The notes under the pieces were generated by a model that worked only from the letters and a program-made list of their open reading frames with translations, was not told where the DNA came from and did not search any database. Both the position numbers and the translations under genes were made by a program. Shown one piece after another: positions 26,334-37,119 of a stretch of 64,000 nucleotides of DNA; within the stretch, counting starts at the first letter, position 1, and every line of letters begins with the position of its first letter. The DNA is from Turnera subulata (Eukaryota; Streptophyta; Magnoliopsida; Malpighiales; Passifloraceae): positions 56,355 through 120,354 of the forward strand of contig JAKUCV010001889.1 in the NCBI GenBank assembly GCA_028386065.3. The letters run 5' to 3'.

Positions 26334-26623
26334 TCTGGTAGCGGAGCCGAAGGTTCGACTGTGATTGATATTGATATGCGACATGGTTTGCCCCGTGGTT
26401 GCTGCCCTCACGTGGAGCAAGCTCGAGATTCCAGTTTCAGGCCCAGGTGGGGAGTTGTAAGGCGTGACTCTTGAAAACCTAAGAGATTGGCAGGCGCGTG
26501 CTCCTTTGAACACGGGCTTGGTGTTGTGGAGCGGGCTCTTGAGGATGTCGCAGAAGATGCTTCCGTTGTAGGGGGAGTATGCCTAAGCCCGATGTGGAAG
26601 AAACTCACACTTGAGGGGGAGAT

Positions 26624-27327
26624 TATTGGGTGTTCAAGTATGAGTAATTGTCCCACATCGGATAGAAAGAGACCAAGTGAGTAAAATATAAGTGGAATGG
26701 ACCCATGTACCCAATGCCTTAAGGTTTTGGGTTACTTTGTTGTGTCCAAGCCCACGAGTGTGGATCTCACTTGGGCCTCGTTTGTTTTCTCCCCGAAGCG
26801 GGCTACTCTCGGCGCTTTACTTGCTAACAAGTGGTAGCGGAGCCGGTGGTTCGGCTGTGATCGATATTGATACGCGACATGGTTTGCCCCGTGGTTGCTG
26901 CCCCCACGTGGAGCGAGCTCAAGACTCCAGTTTCAGGCCCAGGTGTGGAGTTGTAAGGCGTGACTCTTGAAAACCTAAGAGATTGGCAGGCGCGTGCTCC
27001 TTTGAACACGGGCTTGGTGTTGTGGAGCGGGCTCTTGAGGATGTCGCAGAAGATGCTTCCGTTGTAGGGGGAGTATGCCTAAGCCCGATGTGGAAGAAAC
27101 TCACACTTGATGGGGAGATTGTTGGGTGTTCAAGTATGAGTAATTATCCCACATCGGATAGAAAGAGACCAAATGAGTAAAATATAAGTAGAATGGACCC
27201 ATGTACCCAATGCCTTAAGATTTTGGGTTACTTTGTGGTGTTCAAGCCCACGAGTGTGGATCTCACTTGGATCTCGTTTGTTTTCTCTCCGATTTGCGGG
27301 CTACTCTCGGCGCTTTATTTGCTAACA
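26624..27327 (+). mobile_element. TRIM-like mini LTR element
   Basis: Two near-identical LTRs (26624-26829 and 27120-27327, about 207 bp) flank a 290-bp interior. The interior has a primer-binding site (26832-26843) and a purine-rich tract (GTAGGGGGAGTATG). There is no coding capacity for reverse transcription. A further interior copy (26334-26623) precedes the first LTR, so the array shares LTRs in tandem. Confidence 0.8.
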
Positions 27328-27332
27328 AAAGG

Positions 27333-28004
27333 ATGGAAATAGAATAATAATAGTGAAGTAATGACTTAAAATTTTTTGTTGTCACGACGTAGAGCTGAAT
27401 AGTATGGTTTATTATTCGTCCCTATACTTAAAAAATTGATAATTTCTGTCCCCAATGTATAATTTGTCAAGATTACTTATAGTTTATCATTCTTTTATCT
27501 GACTCATGTAACCTGGGTTAAATCCCTTGATATTTTGTAAACAGCTTTTGAATGAATACAATACAATCCCTTCAGATCAAAAAAAGAAAAAAAGATTACC
27601 TGTCACATTTGGTTAATTTGGATCGTAGGTTGATTAAACAAACTTCCTTTTCTTCTTTTGGGTCAGGTCACATCACATCCCATCTCTTCTTCTTCTTCTT
27701 CTTCTTCTTCTTTATTCGTTAGTCTTTAATTGCTTCGTGAAGCATTGAGTTTTTAACTTTTTTCTTTTCTTTTCTTGGTTGATAGGTAATGATATCACTT
27801 CTTAGAGTAGGTCAGTTATCGAGAAGCATTTAGGTTGTACATTTGTTTGGTCACAGATGAGTTATCGTCTTGGAAAATAGCGGATTCAAGTTAGGCAACA
27901 CAAATAACTAAGTCAGGATGTTAAAAAAAGAAAAAATAACTAAGTCACGAGGAGACAAAAAAAAAATTATATCAATATACATATAACAAATTTAGAAATG
28001 CATG
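27333..28004. other. Spacer between two retrotransposon complexes
   Basis: AT-rich, with no supported gene. It contains a CTT microsatellite (about 27685-27713) and A-rich runs near 27580 and 27955. It ends with GCATG at the left border of the gypsy element. Confidence 0.5.
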
Positions 28005-28478
28005 TGAAACGCCCCGACCCGTATTTACTGTGTGCCGGAACTGTAACAACCTGACCAAGTAAAGCCCAGCATATAGTGTAAACAACAGAAATTCGGGCTC
28101 AACAGCCCAAAATAAAAGCATAAAAAACAACATAACCGGCCCAATGACCCAACAATAGTAAAAATAATGCACAGCGAAAGACTTAATAACTCACAAAGAC
28201 ACTGTATGTGACACTGATGCAAACTATGGATCCGAGCCCTGACCAAGGTATAACGCCGCAGCCTGTCTGGAATGCACCAAACCTTTACCACAAATAACTC
28301 ATCCTACGGGATGAAAGCCCGCAGATGAGGGGTGAGTCCGAAGTGCTCACAACCATGGATAGACAATCAATATGCAACACTAAAATTACTCAAGGCGAAA
28401 ACACAGGCGTAACAGCCAAAAAGAAACAATCCAAAAGACTCGACCCAAAACCGGAATAATTATGTATACAGATTTATA

Positions 28479-28524
<46 letters not shown>

Positions 28525-29489
28525 AAAAATTAAAACAAATCCAACCCGACAACCCAGACCCAGGGAAGGCGCGACCCGGCCGCGACGCGCCCAGAGGAAT
28601 CGGATCCTCACCTTAGGAACGGCGGTGGCGGCGCGACGCAGCGCGAGGATGGGGTCACGAGGCGCGGCGAGAGGCGGCGACGCTGGAACGGCAGGAGGAA
28701 AGGCGCGGCGGCGACGGCAGAAGGCGGGAGGCGCGAGGGAGGTGGATCCGTGGGTTCTCCGCCGGGTCAACGGCCCTCGGCGGCGCGTCAGGTGGCGGAA
28801 GACAATGGAGGCGACGACGACAGGTCGGCGACGACTCGGCGAAGACGGTGGTGGCGTCGGTGTGTCAAGAGGCGGCGCGCAACGCCTCTTGGTGAACAGT
28901 AACCCGAGGGAACTCGGGTTGACGATGAACAGTTCCCCCCTTTTTTTCATTCTTTTCTTTTCTTTCATTTTCTCTCTTTTTTAGTTTCTTCTTATTTTTT
29001 TTTCTTTCTTTCTTATTTATTTTTTTTTCCTTTTTCCTCTCTGTTTTTTTTTCTTCCGTTTTTTTCTTTTTTTTCCTTTTTTTCTCTCTATTTTTCTCTT
29101 TTCCTCTCTTTTTCTTTTTCCTTCTCCTCTTCCTCTCTTCCCCTGGTTTCTTCTTCTTTTATAACCGATGAAACACTGTGCACATGTGAATCTTCAACAA
29201 TGCAGCTTGTCTGCATTATTAAGCGAGTCCGGTCCGGACCAGAAAATAACTGATACCCCCTTAGTTATTTTCCGGTGTGATTTTTCTGAGGATTCCGGGA
29301 CCCGAAAAAATACCAACTTAGGTCCGAAAAATCCACGGAAAAATCTCGAGCGCGGGAAAACTCTCCGTTTCGAAAAACGACACCCGATTTACCTTGAATT
29401 AATTACCCAAGATTAATTCAACGGTAAATCGCGTTAAAAAGACTTTTACATTCCCAGTAAAAATCCAAATTTTTACCCGGGCTGTTACA
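28005..29489 (-). repeat. Gypsy downstream LTR with 1.45-kb deletion
   Basis: Aligns with the other LTR at both ends but jumps from the ACCGG near 28456 straight to the segment matching 33861. It therefore lacks the roughly 1.45 kb of 32415-33860. It includes a (TA)n tract (about 28483-28521), a GC-rich segment (28560-28900) and a long polypyrimidine tract (about 28945-29160). The GC-rich open frames here are repeated in the other LTR and are not considered genes. Confidence 0.78.
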
Positions 29490-29632
29490 GTCTACCCACC
29501 TTAAAAAGAATTTCGTCCTCGAAATTCCGTCTTATCCGTGGGTCCTACCACGATAAGCTTCTGGCACACTCTGCCAGGTGTCCAAACTCAACAAGAGATA
29601 CCGCTTATACCCTTAAGCGACATCTCATCCGC

Positions 29633-30095
29633 TTATAAATACCAAACCTCATAACTGAGACACTCACTCTCAGTCATGGACTCTCCACTCCGATTTCGAA
29701 CTACCTCAGACTCCGAGAACAACAGCTGTATCGGTGGCACTGCTTTCTCGACAAGCTCCAATGAAGAACCTCCGAAGAAGCGCTTCAAGACGAACATCAT
29801 CGGCCTGCAAGAGCACATGGTCGTCTCCAGCAGACGGCGAAAGAAGCGTGCCATCAAGAAAGCTGAGGATCGAAAGGGCAAGGCAACTGCCGAAAGCAAC
29901 ACTCCGCAGCAGACACTGACGCAGCTGAACGTCTCACGGAAGAAGATCAGCTCGGCGGTGATGCAGATAGAACTGGCGTGTGCGGAACTCTTCCCTCACA
30001 TGAAAAACGTTCAAAAACTTCTAAAGGATCTAGAGAAGCATGTAACTCAATAGAGTACTTCTTCTCCTGTTGTAAAACTATTATGAATAAATAAA
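29633..30095 (+). CDS. Antisense ORF in gypsy interior: basic coiled-coil-like protein, 125 aa
   Basis: Compact, intronless unit on the strand opposite to the retroelement. A TATA motif (CTTATAAATA, about 29632-29641) lies about 35 bp before the ATG at 29676. The ORF ends at 30053 and AATAAA follows at about 30085. The protein is unknown to me. It has basic clusters PPKKRFK and SRRRKKRAIKK (possible nuclear localisation signals) and a C-terminal heptad-like stretch (IELACAELF ... LLKDLEKHV). It sits beside the 3' LTR, where Tat-lineage elements such as Grande can carry antisense ORFs (established knowledge). Expression is an inference from the promoter-like layout. Confidence 0.45.
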
Positions 30096-30880
30096 AGAAG
30101 TTTTCTTTTTAAATCAAAACTCTTGTTAAATTATGAAAACTCATGCTAACAGAAAGTTAAAAACATCTCAAAGCAAAACAAAAATCAACAATAAGAATAT
30201 AAAATCAAACATAAAGAAATTAAAAATGAAACTCGTTTAACAAAATCAAAACAAAAAGAAGTTAAAACAAAAACATGTTTTCATGCTCGGCGCTCTAGAT
30301 CGATCGTAACCATCCTCGATCCCAAGAAACGTGACATACGGAGCTAACGGTGACGTCGGTTCCCTCGTGAAAAAAACGACCGTTAACTCGCAAGGCGATG
30401 ATCACGAGCACGTCCTGTGTCCCCCGAAAGAAACGTTACCCACTTGTTCACAAATTCCGCATGAGCCAAAAACGTTTGTCAAATCTCATATCTCTCCATG
30501 ATGTTCGAACAGGTGTAAGCTTGTCGCACATGCGCTCTACTCGAGGTATGGTCCCATCACTCTAGCCTCAACGGTCACGGATGCATGTGATAAAAGATGC
30601 AGGAAAATATAGATAAACCATGAAAAGAAAAGCCAAAGTAGCCAGGGCGAAAGAAAAGTACGAGATGCATAAGGGCTGAAAAACACTGGCATTGTAGCCC
30701 GAAAAACGTATAAAGTAACGAAACAATAAATGAAGCAACGGCAAAATTTTAAAAACAACACCTTGAAAACGATTTGGAGCTTTGTGAAGGGAAACTACTT
30801 TTCCCATCACCGAAAAATCCTTTAGATCTTCCCGGGGATAGGTGGGGTCTAAACTTGAAAAAACAAAACGGTAAACTTTT
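30054..30880. other. Gypsy interior between the two antisense units
   Basis: No coding region is recognised on either strand. The sequence is A-rich on the plus strand (30100-30270), followed by moderately GC-rich unique sequence. A minus-strand frame at 30568-30924 has no recognisable content. Confidence 0.4.
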
Positions 30881-30885
30881 TTTTC

Positions 30886-31686
30886 TATAAAAGGCAAAAC
30901 AACGGAAAGCAAAAACCACAACACATCTTAAAGCAAACAAAACGCGAAGGCAAACAAAACCACAATTCTCAGAAAAACAAAACACCAACGCATCCAAAAC
31001 ACGATGCCTGCTCCATCATCCGTCTTCTTCGTCAAAGGTGCCAACCTAGGCAGAAGAAACCGGCTGGCCTACAGCATGATCAACGAGCGTCCAGAAGAAC
31101 TACCGAATGAGCTCAGCAGAATGTCGCGTCTGTCTTCGTCGACGAACTCTACTTGTCCAGATTCTTCATCACTCCCATGGAAGAGACGTTCTTCCTAGAG
31201 GACCATGGCACCCTGAGGACCTCCTTCTACGGATCGGCCAACTCCGTCAAGTTTTTCATCTCTGAAAGACTTCAGGAGTTCAACCTAGAGTCCACTTGCC
31301 AAACCCTGGAGCAAGGCGCCTACTACCAGCTCTCGATGACGGCCCAAAGCATGCCCAGAATGACTTGATTACCTCCAACTTGGCCAAAGGCTCGACTACT
31401 GGTGTGGAACTGCAGAGGAGTCGCTAGGCGTTCCCAGGAGTTCTCGCGTACCCTGAGGGACCTGAAGAACCAATACAAGCCCAACATGGTTCTTCTCACT
31501 GAGACCCAATGGCAACCTGAAGACGATCACGGTCTCATCCCACTCCGGTTCCCTGCAGCAAACCGGTTCGAGCTCCCTGGCCAGAACAACGCAGGCGGCA
31601 TGTGGTTCTCGTGGAGCAACAGGATCACGGTCAACATCAACAATGACCCCAACAGCTTCAGGGTCAACGTCGTTCCAAGGCGATGA
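30886..31686 (+). pseudogene. Broken antisense ORF in gypsy interior, ending in an exonuclease/endonuclease-like segment
   Basis: A TATA motif (TCTATAAAAGG, about 30885-30895) precedes a roughly 110-nt leader that is almost free of G and T, then an ATG at 31004. The frame opened there ends at 31198. Around 31129 another frame takes over, stops at 31366-31368, and continues in the same frame to 31686. So at least one frameshift and one stop break it. The last part begins LLVWNCRGVARRSQEF and continues MVLLTETQ, which looks like the start of an endonuclease/exonuclease/phosphatase domain as found in LINEs. The upstream part is unknown. Confidence 0.4.
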
Positions 31687-32544
31687 ATGTATTTTTATTT
31701 TTTAAAAATATCAATGTAGTTTTAATGTTTGTAATGAAAATATTAGTATTATATTTATATTTTCGCTTATTTATGGCATCATTACCTCTTATGTGTATGT
31801 TTTGCGACAGCTGGCGTCCCTTGATTGGATCCATAATGCACTAACTAAATGATATAAAATAATAAACAAATGGAGCGAACTATGCAAACAAGGACAACAA
31901 ACACACAAGGACTGCCCAACAAGACCTAACGCCCGCTCCGCTACCAAAATGAAACGCCCCGACCCGTATTTACTGTACACAGTAAACACGTGCCGGAACT
32001 ATAACAACCTGACCAAGTAAAGCCCAGCATACAGTGTAAACAACAGAAACTCGGGCTCAACAGCCCAAAATAAAAGCATCAAAAACAACATAACCGGCCC
32101 AATGGCCCAACAATAGTAAAAATAATGCACAGCGGAAGACTTAATAACTCACAAAGACACTGTATGCGACACTGATGCAAACTATGGATCCGAGCCCTGT
32201 CCAAGGGATAACGCCGCAGCCTGTCTGGAATGCACCAAACCTGTACCACAAATAACTCATCCTACGGGATGAAAGCCCGCAGGTGAGGGGTGAGTCCGAA
32301 GTGCTCACAACCATGGATAGACGATCAATATGCAACACTAAAATTACTCAAGGCGAAAACACAGGCATAACAGCCAAAAAGAAACAATCCAAAAGACTCG
32401 ACCCAAAACCGGTCCAAGATCAAAAAGACTCAAATAAAAATCCAATGTCCAATTTTATCTTTCCGGGCCCCGTCACGGATAAGCTAGGGGTCAGACCTGG
32501 TCATCAACATATTCCGGGTGCCAGACCAAATCCAAGAGAACCCA

Positions 32545-32961
32545 GGGATCGACATCCCAAAAATACGAACCCAGGGATAGACATCCCAAAAATAATCACA
32601 GGATAGACATCCCAAGCATAGACATGCTTATCACAAGTAACCCAGGTCAAGGCCACCACGAAACAGTCTTAAACCATCGAGTCGTACCACTACTTACCAC
32701 GTGACAATTATATTATCATCATCAAAATCAAATCACAGGGATCAACATCCCTAACCAAAATCCCGGGATAGACATCCCTATCCAAAATCAAGGATCGACA
32801 TCCTTATCTCATTTTATTATTTATTCCAATATACTTAATGCCAAAAGACTCAAGGATAAACATCCAAAAACTCGACGAACAGGGATAAACATCCCGGAAA
32901 CCAAATCAAAATACTGGGATAAACATCCCGATAACAATCAAGACCATGGGATAAATATCCC
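32545..32961. repeat. Array of 11 short hairpin motifs in gypsy LTR
   Basis: Eleven copies of a motif of the form GGGATAGACATCCC (5-bp stem, 4-base loop) lie at irregular spacing: 32545, 32574, 32601, 32615, 32738, 32765, 32790, 32853, 32882, 32916 and 32948. Stem changes occur in matching pairs: AGCAT/ATGCT at 32615 and AAGGAT/ATCCTT at 32790. The partner LTR lost this region by deletion. Confidence 0.75.
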
Positions 32962-33888
32962 GAAATAAACCACAGCAAATGCAACATCCAACAATGCAAT
33001 AATCATCAAACACAATAACCGAGTAATACAGACACATATTGAAGGAAATCCATCCTCACCTTGGCCGATTACTCAACTCTGAAGACAATGACCGGTCCCA
33101 AGCCGGCTCCTCGGGAAACTGCCCGATATCCAAACCTATACAACAAAATAACATATACTCACATAATTGCACATAATCGGTATACTATGATGCCAAAACC
33201 GCGAAATAATCCCATCCCGGTTCAAGACCGTTATTATCATCTTTTACCGAAAATATTTTACTGTACGTATTTCCGAATATTACTTCGGTATTTAATACCT
33301 TAATTTAATCTCTTTCCAAAATATTTTCATAAAATAAAATACTTTTTCCAAAATAATAATTACCATAATTTTTCTGGATATTATAACATATGTATATATT
33401 TTCCATAAAAATTATTATACTTTCCAAAATATAATTTCCAAGTATTATTATCTTTAGAAAACTCCATTTCCAGAAAGTATATAAACATAAACTTATTTTC
33501 TGAAAATAAATACGAATTTATAAATACACATATATATATTTCCAACATAAAATACTTTTCCCAACAATTACATTATCAAAATAATTATATATTTCAGAAA
33601 TATAAATCATGTGTACCATAAATACATATTTTCCCAAAAGGTACCAGTTACCATAATTTTCCAGGAAAAATAACATTTATATAAATTTTCCAGAAAATAT
33701 CTCCATGGTATATATTTTATTCCAAATAATAATAGTTTTTCCAAACATAACTTAATTATTTATCAATGTATATATATATTCATATTTTTCTCAAACTACC
33801 AGAATTAAATTGATCATAACTTTCTCAAAGGGAATATATATTTTTTTTGAAAAATAAATACCAGAATAATTATGTATACAGATTTATA

Positions 33889-33943
<55 letters not shown>

Positions 33944-34025
33944 TTAAAACAAACCCAACCCGGCAACCCAGACCCAGGGAAGGCGCGACCCGGCCGCGAC
34001 CCACCCAGAGGAATCGGATCCTCAC

Positions 34026-36356
34026 TGTAACGCCCCGGATTTTCGTAATTTGGTTTTTCTCGGAATTTTCGGAATTTTTATTCCAATTTTACCCTTGAGG
34101 TATTTTCGAGTTTTGGTCGAGAAAATAAATTATTATGCCTTGGAAAAGACAATTTCAAATTGGTATTGTTCATGGTTCTGGTCCCGTTGAAAACGGATTC
34201 GAGATCGGGGTTGAGAATTAAGCTTTGAGGTAGTTTCATTGAAACTACGTCGTTTTGGTTTTACACAAAAAAAAAAAAAAAAAAACTTGAGCGCGTTGAC
34301 CAGGGGGTTGACCGCACCAAGCTAAACGAAACTACGTCGTTTTGGGGCTTGGTGGGTCAAAACCCTAGCCGGCCTCCCCTCTTCTCTTCTCCTTCTCTTT
34401 TCTTTTTTTTCTTCCTTCTTTTCTCTACCTAGCCGCCGCCCCCATCTCCCCTTCTTCTCCCTTCTCTTCTTTCTCTTCTCGTGCTCTCTCTTCCCTTCTC
34501 CCTCGTCTTCCTTCTCCTCTCGTTCTCCCTCCCTCTGTTCTCATCTTCTCCTACCTTTAAGCCCGTTGCCGTCGATTCCCTTCATCCTCCCGTTCGTGAG
34601 CCGCCGTCGTCCTCGTCGCAGCCGCCACCGTCGCGAGTTGCTGAGGGACCGGGAGTCTACTCACGTCGCCGCCGCCGCGAACACAGGTGAGTACTCCTGC
34701 CTTCCCTTCTCTTTTCTTTCTCGGTTGCTTCTGGGTTCTTTGTGCTGATGAGGTGTTGTGGGTTGTTTGATGTTGGCTGTGGACGCCGGCTGTTGCGTGT
34801 GTTGGTGTCGATCTGGGTCTCGGTGGTGTTCCTATTTGGGTGCGTGTTTGTTGGCGATGGGTGTGATGTGGTTCGGTTGGTGATGTGGTGTTTCCGGTTG
34901 TTGCCGGCAGCTGTGGGTGTTGGTTGACGCTTGTGTTGGTGCCATCGGGTGGACTGTTGCTGCAGGTTGTGTGGGTGTAGTCAGGCTCGGATTCGGACGG
35001 GGCGCGGGCAGTGAAGGTGCTCGGGTTCGGCTGAATTGTTCCAATTTCTGGGTAAGAACCCATTCTGTGATTTTCTTTGTTTTAATTCGCGTTACGAGTT
35101 GTAGGGGGGTCGTGTTGTGTAATTGCTTGCTATGAGGTGAATGTTGTTTTCTGGCAGTTTTGGGCGAATTCCGGCAAGGTCACCGGAATCCGGCGGAGGC
35201 TCGGGAATTTTCCGGCGAAGCTCGGGAATTTTCCGGCGAGGCTCGGGAAAATTCCGACGAAGGCTCGGGTCTCGATTTTCGACATTTTAACGGTATATTG
35301 GATGTACGATTTGTATTCATTCATGGCATGTACTTATATTCGGAATTGGGTTATGTATTTAATAGTGATTAGTGGAAACCGAGACGGGTAGAACCTTAGG
35401 CCGGTAAATACCGACACGGGTAGAATCTTAGGCCGGGAATCTTTGGACATCGAATTGACTTGGACTTAAGTAACGGGCTTTGAGCCCAATCCTATAATTA
35501 ATTGAATAAGGACTTAAGGAAGTGGGCTTTAGGCCCGGAAATTGAAATTGGGCTTAGATTGGACTTAGGCCGGGAATTCATGAATGATATAAAGAGTGGG
35601 CCATAGGCCCGGGAATTACTTTTGGACTTAGTTGGGCTTAAGCCCGGTGTACCTTAGGCCCCGTTACTCAGAATTTGGAGAAGAGAACATTAAGTCGGGT
35701 TTAGACCCGGGAATTACATAGTCGACTAACTTGGGACGGGTTTAACTCAGTTGAGCATATAGGTACCATGCATGCACAGTTGTGATTATTGTTTTGTAAT
35801 TTGTTGTGTGTGCCGGTATTCAGGCACGGGTGTTACCTCGGGAGCTGGTGGTTCGGTTTTGGGAAAAGCTCCACAGGACAATCGTCATTGAGGTGACTTT
35901 ATATGTCTTTTTATGTTTGTTTGCATGAGCTCGTTTGATGGTTTGTTTGAGTTGCATGCTTGTTTGCTAACATGCTGTAATCTGTATTGTGTGCCTAAGT
36001 GTACTTTTCGCTTATGAGCTGGATGATTGGAATGTTATGGTTTATAACATGTGATGTGATTCTGGGTGTTTGGTGTGATGTGTTGAGGGTCGGAGACCCG
36101 GTTATCTGATTGAGATGTCTTTATCACACTACCCTGTTAGATTACAGCTAATGGCACACATAAACTCATTAACTGTGAATAAAGATAATGTACAGTAGAA
36201 GTTAGGCTACTGTGTGCTGATGACCGGTTGTTTCGAGCGGGAAGTGATACCCCTCGGGTTTGCTTGCGGATTAGCAAGTGTTATGCAGATTTGCATGTGG
36301 GTCTGTGATGACCGGTTTCTACCTCCCTCCTTCTACCTCCCCCTTTCTACCTCCCT

Positions 36357-36388
<32 letters not shown>

Positions 36389-37119
36389 ATGGTTATGATG
36401 GGCTTCGTGCCTGGTTGTATTTGGGCTTATGCCTGGTTGTCTCATGAGACGGGACCGAGCTCGACGCACACAGTAGGGGCCCTGAATAATAAATCATAAT
36501 AAGAAAAACTTAACACATAACAGATGGAGAATAATGAATTGTTTGTTGATTGTGTTGGCATGTTAGTACTGATTGTTGTATGTTGCATGCATGTCTTGTT
36601 ACTCTGCTTTCCTTTCGGACCTGATCTGCACACTCTCATAATTAGATATATATTGCTCACTGAGTAGGCGACTCACATAATCGCCAACGTTGTTTTTCAG
36701 ACTTTAGATAGCGTGCAGTCACATTCTTCTTTTCCCGGAGTACGGACGTGGACATCCCAGCAGGTAGCCGTGCTTGTTCTCCCGGTTGGATCCATAGTGT
36801 CGGCATGCATACTGTTTTGCTTCTCATATTTTTGTTCCATTTATTTCTTCCGCTGCGTTGGATTTTTATTGAGATGTCTATTGATTTTGGATTACATTAT
36901 CGGCGGGTTGCCGGGTTAATGTTTTGATGATGTTTCGGCAGGATGCCGGGTTGATTTGTGGCTTGTTAAGCCGGATTATTATGTTTTTCTTGACATCTCG
37001 TTTTATTGAGAATATTGGTTATTTTGATATTGGTTTTCGTGTCCCGGGTTTACAAGGGCATTTTGGTAATTTCCTTGAGTTTTAGTATTTTATCGTTAAT
37101 TTGGGACACGGGTGTTTCA
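34026..37119. mobile_element. Nested 3.1-kb solo LTR (gypsy type)
   Basis: Begins TGTAACGCCCCGG and ends CGGGTGTTTCA, with a perfect 5-bp duplication CTCAC on each side. The uninterrupted site in the partner LTR (about 28611) proves the borders. No second LTR or interior was found, so a solo LTR is the simplest reading. Contents: a duplicated GAAACTACGTCGTTTTGG (about 34240 and 34328), CT-rich tracts, three head-to-tail copies of a CTCGGGAATTTTCCGGCGA-type unit (35200-35270) and repeated GGGCTTAGGCCC-like palindromes (35465-35740). Strand was not assigned with certainty. Confidence 0.8.

Larger units (their letters stand above)
21173..27327 (+). mobile_element. Chimeric copia/TRIM retrotransposon complex
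   Basis: Composite LTR element. Order: rearranged short LTR type A (21173-21658), primer-binding site (21661-21672), dead copia gag-pol (21699-25610), polypurine tract (about 25616-25628), a different 705-bp LTR type B (25629-26333), TRIM internal region (26334-26623), LTR A (26624-26829), TRIM internal region (26830-27119) and LTR A (27120-27327). The outer flanks CAAGG (21168-21172) and AAAGG (27328-27332) look like a 5-bp target-site duplication with one change, so the whole complex may have inserted as one unit. LTR A begins TGTTGGGTGTTCAA and ends GCTAACA. LTR B begins TGTTGGG and ends CCCAACA. Confidence 0.8.

Noticed and set aside
28625..28984. GC-rich 119-aa plus-strand frame and 164-aa minus-strand frame
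   Set aside because: They lie inside the gypsy LTR and recur at 37101-37404 in the partner LTR; composition-driven (GGC/CGG-rich), no domain.
34557..35063. 168-aa minus-strand frame
   Set aside because: Low-complexity frame within the nested solo LTR, without any conserved motif.
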